Below, piece after piece: positions 58,757 through 64,000 of a DNA stretch of 64,000 nt. This DNA is from Alistipes sp. Its GTDB lineage: Bacteria > Bacteroidota > Bacteroidia > Bacteroidales > Rikenellaceae. The stretch spans positions 248,001-312,000 of the forward strand of contig NZ_JAHHQJ010000001.1 of the NCBI RefSeq assembly GCF_020026455.1, read 5' to 3'. The notes beneath the pieces are model-generated. The model saw only the letters and a program-made list of their open reading frames with translations. It made no database searches and had not been told where the DNA came from. Every line of letters starts with the position of its first letter. The stretch's first letter is position 1. The position numbers were made by a program, and so were the translations under genes.

Positions 58757-61252
58757 ATGATTTACCCTGCCACATTCGAGCAGAAAATAGGATTCGACCG
58801 GCTCCGCGAGCAGGTCGCGGAACGTTGTACCATGCGCGCCGCCCGCGAACGGCTCGCCGCCGAGGGATTTTCGACCTCCATGCGCGAGATTGAACAGCGG
58901 CTGGCACTCGCCGACGAAATGCGCCTGCTGCTGGATATGGAGCAGGATTTCCCCGGGGGAGAATATCCCGATGTCGATTACATCGTCGCCAAACTGCGCG
59001 TCGAGGGTTCGTTCCTCGACGTGGAGGAGGTTGTGATGCTGCGCCGGGCGCTGGCCGCAATCGGCGGCATCGTCTCGTTCATCGTCAGCCGCGAAGAACG
59101 TTATCCGGCCCTCCATGCCCGCACGCGGGGCGTTGCGGTCTTCCCGGAGATCGTGCAGCGCATTGACGCCATTCTCGACCGGTTCGGGCAGGTGAAGGAC
59201 AACGCTTCGCCCGCCCTGCTGGAGATTCGCCGCTCCATCCGCGAACGCGAGGGGCAGGCCGCCAAACGCCTGCAGGCTGTGCTTTCAGCGGCCAAGGGGG
59301 CGGGGATCGTCGATGCCGACGCCCAGATCTCGATCCGCGACGGCAAGGCCGTGATCCCGGTTTCGGCCGGCAACAAACGCAAGCTGAACGGGTTTATCCA
59401 CGACGAATCGGCAACGGGAAAAACCTTCTACGTCGAGCCGGTCGAGGTGGTGGAGATCAACAACGAACTGCGCGAGCTGGAGTATGCCGAGCGGCGCGAG
59501 ATCGTGCGTATCCTCACGGAGTTTACCGACGCGGTCCGTCCCGACGCGGAGTTGATCGCCGATTCGGGCGACTACCTGGCCGAGGTCGACATGCTGCGCG
59601 CCAAGGGCCGCTGGGCCTCGGAGAACGGGTGTGTGCGTCCGATCGTATCGACCGACGACAGGCTGGTGCTGAAAAACGCCCGCCACCCGTTGCTGCAGCA
59701 GACACTGCGGGCCGCGGGCCGCGAGATCGTGCCGTTGGATTTGCAGCTCGACCGGCGCAAGCACATACTCGTCATTTCGGGACCGAACGCCGGCGGCAAG
59801 TCGGTTTGTCTGAAAACCACGGGTATCGTGCAGTATATGTTCCAGTGCGGGTTTCCGGTGCCGGTATCGGAGGTCTCGGAGCTGCCGGTCTTCGAAAGCA
59901 TTTTCATCGATATCGGCGACGAGCAGTCGATCGATAACGACCTGTCGACCTACTCGTCGCACCTGCTGAACATGAGGCATATGCTGGCGGGCGCGTCGGG
60001 ACGGACGCTGGTGCTGATCGACGAGTTCGGGTCGGGAACCGAGCCGATCATCGGCGGGGCGATCGCCGAGGCGATCCTCGAGCGGCTGCTCGACAAGGGG
60101 TGTTACGGCGTGATCACGACGCATTATGCCAATATCAAGTATTACGCCGCATCGGTGGAGGGCATTGCCAACGGGGCGATGATGTTCGACGTGCAGAATA
60201 TCCGGCCGCTGTTCCGGCTGGAAATGGGCAAGCCGGGAAGTTCGTTCGCCGTGGAGATCGCCCGCAAGATCGGGCTCCCGGAGGATATTATCCGTGCGGC
60301 GAGCGAAAAGGCCGGGTCGGACCACATCAATATCGAAAAACAGCTGCGCGAGATCGCCCGCGACAAGCATTACTGGGAGCAGAAACGCGACCGCATCCGG
60401 CTGACGGACCGCAAGGTCGAGGAGCTGGAGCAGAACTATGCCGAGCAGCTGGCGAAGATCCGCACCGAGCGGCAGGAGATTCTGAAAAAAGCCAAGCTGG
60501 AGGCCCGGCAGTTGATTGCCGACGCCAACAAGCAGATCGAAAATACGATTAAAACCATCCGCGAGGCGCAGGCCGAGAAGGAGCTGACGCGGCTGGCACG
60601 GCGCGAGCTGGACGACTTCCGCGAGGTGGTCGAGAAGGCCGACGAGGCCCGGAACGAAGCCGCCGTGGCCCGCGAAATAGAGCGTATCGAACGCCGCCGC
60701 CAGCGGCGCGCCGAGCGTCGGGCGCAGCAGGGCGCGAAGCCGGCAGCGGGGGAGCGTGCTCCGGAGCCCGAGAAGCCGCGCGAAGTGGTCGTCGGGTCGA
60801 AAGTCCGCATGACCGGGCAGGAGATGGTCGGCGTGGTGCAGTCGGTGAAGGGAAAGCGGGCGCAGGTGGCGTTCGGGCAGATACTTACGGCGGTGGACAA
60901 GGGGTTGCTGACGGTGGTGTCGAACAACGAATACCGCGAGGCGACACGTCCCGTTACATCCCGTACGGTTCTCTCGGTGGACATCTCGTCGCGCAAGCTC
61001 AACTTCAAGGACCACATCGACGTGCGCGGCATGCGCGCTTCGGAGGCGCTGGACGAGGTGCGCAACTTCATCGACGACGCACTGATGGTGGGTGTCGGCA
61101 CGGTGTCGATTCTCCACGGCAAGGGAACCGGCGCGTTGAAGGAGGAGATTCGCCGTTACCTGCGCACGGTGCCGGAGATCGTTTCGGCGGTGGACGAGCA
61201 TGCCGATCGCGGCGGGGCCGGGATAACGATCGTTACCTTCGATTTGTCGTGA
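58757..61252 (+). CDS. mutS2: MutS2-type DNA/ribosome-associated ATPase-endonuclease
   Basis: An 831-residue MutS2. It lacks the mismatch-recognition domain; the N-terminal clamp/core (about 1-300) leads to the ATPase with Walker A GPNAGGKSV (342-350) and LVLIDEFGSGTEP (Walker B/signature). A long coiled coil follows (about 515-665), then a KOW-like segment (EVVVGSKVRMTGQEMVGVVQS) and a C-terminal Smr nuclease domain (about 755-831; DVRGMRASEALDEV, ILHGKGTGALKEEI). MutS2 suppresses recombination and, in Bacillus, splits collided ribosomes. Both Smr signatures are intact, so nuclease activity is likely. Confidence 0.95.
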   Translation: MIYPATFEQKIGFDRLREQVAERCTMRAARERLAAEGFSTSMREIEQRLALADEMRLLLDMEQDFPGGEYPDVDYIVAKLRVEGSFLDVEEVVMLRRALAAIGGIVSFIVSREERYPALHARTRGVAVFPEIVQRIDAILDRFGQVKDNASPALLEIRRSIREREGQAAKRLQAVLSAAKGAGIVDADAQISIRDGKAVIPVSAGNKRKLNGFIHDESATGKTFYVEPVEVVEINNELRELEYAERREIVRILTEFTDAVRPDAELIADSGDYLAEVDMLRAKGRWASENGCVRPIVSTDDRLVLKNARHPLLQQTLRAAGREIVPLDLQLDRRKHILVISGPNAGGKSVCLKTTGIVQYMFQCGFPVPVSEVSELPVFESIFIDIGDEQSIDNDLSTYSSHLLNMRHMLAGASGRTLVLIDEFGSGTEPIIGGAIAEAILERLLDKGCYGVITTHYANIKYYAASVEGIANGAMMFDVQNIRPLFRLEMGKPGSSFAVEIARKIGLPEDIIRAASEKAGSDHINIEKQLREIARDKHYWEQKRDRIRLTDRKVEELEQNYAEQLAKIRTERQEILKKAKLEARQLIADANKQIENTIKTIREAQAEKELTRLARRELDDFREVVEKADEARNEAAVAREIERIERRRQRRAERRAQQGAKPAAGERAPEPEKPREVVVGSKVRMTGQEMVGVVQSVKGKRAQVAFGQILTAVDKGLLTVVSNNEYREATRPVTSRTVLSVDISSRKLNFKDHIDVRGMRASEALDEVRNFIDDALMVGVGTVSILHGKGTGALKEEIRRYLRTVPEIVSAVDEHADRGGAGITIVTFDLS

Positions 61253-61370
61253 GGGTGAGGCTTGGGGTTTCCCGTTCGGATCGGGGAGCCGGGAAATGCT
61301 GCGCGGCGTGAAATAAGGCAGCGGGTGCAGGGGTGGCCCGGACCGCAAATCCGCGGATTGCAAGGCCCGG

Positions 61371-61444
61371 GGCCGGAAGCAGGCGTTTGGGCCCGGAAGC
61401 AGGGGGCAGACGGGGCCGGGAGCAGGCGTTTCGGGGCTGGCGGC
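61371..61444. repeat. GC-rich repeats between mutS2 and murF-alr
   Basis: GGCCGGAAGCAGGCGTTTGGG (shortened: GGCCGG(A/G)AGCAGGCGTTT) occurs at 61371 and about 61424, with a partial copy CCCGGAAGCAGGGGG between. The 256-bp gap has no terminator or -7 element that I can recognise. Confidence 0.55.
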
Positions 61445-61508
61445 CGGTGTCTGACGGAGCTTTTCGGGAGCCCCTCCCCGAAAAAAGACTGGAAAAAATG
61501 GATATTTT

Positions 61509-63878
61509 ATGAAATATCGTCTTTCGCAAATCGCCGCCGTCGTGGGCGGCAGGTTTTCAGGAACCGACTGCGAAGTACAGTCGGTGGTGACCGACAGCCG
61601 CTCGCTGACGTGCGAACTCGGAGCGGGGCCGGTGTTTGTCGCCATGTGTGGCGCAAACCACGATTCGCATGCGTTCGTCACGCAGATGTATGCGCGCGGC
61701 GTGCGGGCCTTTATGGTCGAACGGCCGCTCGAAGCCTTGCCGGAGTGCGGGTATGTGCTCGTCGAAAATGCCATCGCGGCCCTGCAATGTCTGGCGGCAT
61801 ACCACAGGGCGCAGTTCCGGGGAACGGTGGTGGGCATCACCGGTTCGAACGGCAAGACCGTCATCAAGGAGTGGATTGCCGAGGAGCTGCCTGCGGGCAT
61901 AAAGTGCTACCGGTCGCCCAAAAGCTACAATTCGCAACTGGGGGTGCCGCTGTCCGTGCTGATGATCGAGGGCGACGAGCAGCTGGCGCTGATCGAGGCG
62001 GGGATTTCGAAACCCGGGGAGATGGAGCGTCTGGAGCGCATCATCCGTCCCGATGTGGTGGTGTTCACCTCGATCGGCGACGCACATCAGGAGAATTTCC
62101 TCAATCTGGAGCAGAAATGCGACGAGAAGATGGTGCTGGCCCACTGTGCCGAGACCATCGTCTACCACAGTTATTACGAGCCGCTGGGCCGCATGATCGC
62201 CGCGCGCTTCGCGGGGCGGAAACTCTGCGACGCGGCCTCCTGTCCCGAGGTGCCGGAAGCGCTGATCGGCAACGCGGCATCACGCCGCAACGCCCGGATC
62301 GTCGAGGCGTTCTGCGCGGCGATGGGCTATCCCGCCCCGGCGTTCAGCGGGGCTCCCGAGGTCGCCATGCGGCTCGAAGTCAAGGACGGCATCAACGACT
62401 CGGTGCTGATCAACGACGCCTACAACCTCGATCTCAACTCGCTGGCTCTGGCGCTCGACTACCTGCACAACGTGGCGCTGTCGCGCCGCCGGACGCTCGT
62501 GTTGTCGGACATCGCGCAGAGCGGGCTGACCGACGACGAACTGTACGGACGCGTGGCCGGGATGGTCGCGCGGGCCGGCATCGACACCTTTGTCGGTATC
62601 GGTCCGAAGCTGAAGCGCTATGCCGCGCTGTTCGGCGGCGACAGGGAGTTTTTTGCTTCGACCGACGAGTGCATCGCCCGCATCGGCCGCAGGGCGGTGG
62701 CCGGGCGTGCCGTCCTGTTGAAAGGCGCGCGGGAGTACCGTTTCGAGAAACTCGCGCATGCACTGGCGCGCAAGAGCCATACGACGGTGCTGGAGGTCGA
62801 TCTCGACGCCATGGTGCACAACCTGAACTATTTTCGCGCGAAGATCGATTTCTCGACCCGTCTCGTGGCGATGGTCAAGGCGGGTTCGTACGGTGCCGGG
62901 GATTTCGAGGTGGCGCAGATGCTCCAGCACCAGGGGGTCGACTACCTTGCCGTGGCGTTCGCCGACGAGGGTGTGCTGCTGCGCGAGCGGGGGATCACCA
63001 TGCCCGTCGTGGTGCTGAATGCCGATGCCGACAGTTTCGAGCAGATGATCGCCAACCGGCTCGAACCCGAGATATACAGTTTCCGGTCGCTTGCCGATTT
63101 CGCCGAGGCGGTGTCGCATGCGGGCGAAATCCGTTATCCGGTGCACATCAAGCTCGATACGGGCATGCACCGGCTGGGATTCATGGAAGGAGAGATCGCG
63201 CGCCTGTGCGAGGTGTTGCGGGAGTTGCCCGCCGTGAAGGTGGCGTCGGTGTTCTCGCACCTGAATTGTGCCGACATGCCCGAGGAGGATGCCTACACCC
63301 GGGAGCAGATCGCGCGTTACGACCGTATGAGTGCCGCCCTCGCCGCGTCGCTGCCCTATCCCGTCATCCGCCATACGGCCAATTCGGCGGCCATCGAGCG
63401 CTTCCCCGAGGCGCAGTTCGACATGTGCCGCCTCGGGCTGGGTCTTTACGGTTTCGGATGGGAGCACAATGCGGGGCTGCGTCCGGTTTCGGCGCTCAAG
63501 ACCCGCATCGTGCAGATCAAGCGTCTCGAAGCGGGCGAGGCCGTGGGATACGGACGTGCCGGAAAACTGCTGCGCCCGACGCTGACGGCGACCGTGCCGA
63601 TCGGTTATGCCGACGGGTTGGACCGTCATCTGGGCTGCGGGCGCTGGTCGATGCGGGTGGCCGGGCAGCCGGCGCCGATCGTGGGCCGCGTCTGCATGGA
63701 CAGTTGCATGATCGACATCACGGACATTCCGGGCGTCGGCGAGGGCGACGAGGTGACGGTCTTCTCCGCCGAGCCGGGAAATGACCTCGAAACGATGGCC
63801 CGGGTACTCGACACGATACCTTACGAGATCATGACTTCGGTCTCGTCGCGTGTGAAACGAATCTATCTCAAAGAGTAA
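61509..63878 (+). CDS. Bifunctional UDP-MurNAc-tripeptide:D-Ala-D-Ala ligase / alanine racemase (MurF-Alr)
   Basis: A 789-residue fusion typical of Bacteroidota. The MurF half (about 1-415) has the Mur-ligase P-loop GITGSNGKTVIKEW (about 113) and LINDAYNLDLNSLALALDYL. The Alr half (about 420-789) begins TTVLEVDLDAMVHNLNYF; the PLP lysine is K457 in MVKAGSYGAG, and a second catalytic Tyr lies in GEAVGYGRAG, with PIGYADGLDRHL and GRVCMDSCMIDIT following. It makes D-Ala and joins D-Ala-D-Ala to the precursor, so supply and use are on one chain. The next ATG overlaps the stop by one base. Confidence 0.95.
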   Translation: MKYRLSQIAAVVGGRFSGTDCEVQSVVTDSRSLTCELGAGPVFVAMCGANHDSHAFVTQMYARGVRAFMVERPLEALPECGYVLVENAIAALQCLAAYHRAQFRGTVVGITGSNGKTVIKEWIAEELPAGIKCYRSPKSYNSQLGVPLSVLMIEGDEQLALIEAGISKPGEMERLERIIRPDVVVFTSIGDAHQENFLNLEQKCDEKMVLAHCAETIVYHSYYEPLGRMIAARFAGRKLCDAASCPEVPEALIGNAASRRNARIVEAFCAAMGYPAPAFSGAPEVAMRLEVKDGINDSVLINDAYNLDLNSLALALDYLHNVALSRRRTLVLSDIAQSGLTDDELYGRVAGMVARAGIDTFVGIGPKLKRYAALFGGDREFFASTDECIARIGRRAVAGRAVLLKGAREYRFEKLAHALARKSHTTVLEVDLDAMVHNLNYFRAKIDFSTRLVAMVKAGSYGAGDFEVAQMLQHQGVDYLAVAFADEGVLLRERGITMPVVVLNADADSFEQMIANRLEPEIYSFRSLADFAEAVSHAGEIRYPVHIKLDTGMHRLGFMEGEIARLCEVLRELPAVKVASVFSHLNCADMPEEDAYTREQIARYDRMSAALAASLPYPVIRHTANSAAIERFPEAQFDMCRLGLGLYGFGWEHNAGLRPVSALKTRIVQIKRLEAGEAVGYGRAGKLLRPTLTATVPIGYADGLDRHLGCGRWSMRVAGQPAPIVGRVCMDSCMIDITDIPGVGEGDEVTVFSAEPGNDLETMARVLDTIPYEIMTSVSSRVKRIYLKE

Positions 63879-64000
63879 TGGCAAGCGGAACCCTGTATCT
63901 GATCCCCTGTCCGATTTCGGACGAAACGGCGCCGTGGGACGTGCTCCCCGCGGCTAACCGGGCCGTGATGGATGCGCTGGACTACTTCATCGTCGAGAAC
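63878..64000 (+). CDS. RsmI-like SAM-dependent methyltransferase (3' end outside window)
   Basis: The first 41 codons are visible: MASGTLYLIPCPISDETAPW and then ALDYFIVEN. The pattern 'LYLIP.P....' with 'YFIVEN' matches the N-terminus of the RsmI/YraL tetrapyrrole-methylase-fold proteins common in Bacteroidota. The ATG overlaps the murF-alr stop (TAATG), so it is translationally coupled. The rest is outside the window, so substrate (16S C1402 2'-O or other) is not known. Confidence 0.7.
   Translation, partial: MASGTLYLIPCPISDETAPWDVLPAANRAVMDALDYFIVEN

Overview
The window looks like a chromosomal core region of a high-GC member of the Bacteroidota, most likely an Alistipes-like (Rikenellaceae) gut bacterium. 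The signs are upstream -7 elements of the form TAnnTTTG, often with a TTG/TTTG element about 19-21 nt upstream; an almost complete lack of Shine-Dalgarno sequences; and lineage-typical genes (MurF-Alr fusion, AsnA, DUF2723 protein, putative LptD, tandem M3 lipoproteins). The genus is an inference from composition and gene content. No insertion sequence, prophage, CRISPR array or rRNA operon was seen.

Layout. 1-5.0 kb: the 3' part of an ABC-F ATPase gene, rlmB, a DUF4153 membrane protein gene interrupted by an in-frame TGA, and a YgjP-type metallopeptidase. 5.0-9.9 kb: a glycerol-3-phosphate island (glpT, glpD, a divergent DeoR-family regulator, and a secreted glycerophosphodiesterase). 10.1-24.1 kb: housekeeping genes galK, rarA, a YfcE-type phosphoesterase, a ClpC-type AAA+ unfoldase, aspS, tadA, a secreted TPR protein, queG, a long-chain acyl-CoA ligase and asnA. 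24.3-35.9 kb: a large DUF2723 membrane protein, a DEAD-box helicase with a low-complexity tail, cysS, a prfB without the usual frameshift, a 2[4Fe-4S] ferredoxin, serS, tRNA-Gln(CTG) and a nucleoside MFS permease. 36.4-40.8 kb: two tandem M3 metallopeptidase lipoproteins.

40.8-50.2 kb is the most interesting part. rsmE is followed by a tight operon that resembles the membrane arm and quinone-module core of a group-4 hydrogenase/complex I (HyfB, HyfC, HyfE, HyfF, HyfG, and a ferredoxin-HyfI fusion) and then by two half-size chromate-family transporters. The proton-channel residues of the membrane subunits are kept. However, all four NiFe ligands of the large subunit and all four N2-cluster ligands of the small subunit are replaced, and the ferredoxin domain keeps exactly the cysteines needed for one of its two clusters. 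This is an energy-converting-hydrogenase-related (Ehr-like) complex stripped down to a single predicted Fe-S cluster.

50.4-64 kb: a methyltransferase, a U32 (RlhA-like) protein, and then envelope genes: an LptD-like protein divergent from a SPOR-domain amidase and an MlaD/MCE protein. mutS2, the MurF-Alr fusion and the start of an RsmI-like methyltransferase close the window.

Intergenic DNA is notable for perfect hairpin terminators between convergent genes and for many short degenerate GC-rich direct repeats that differ from gap to gap.
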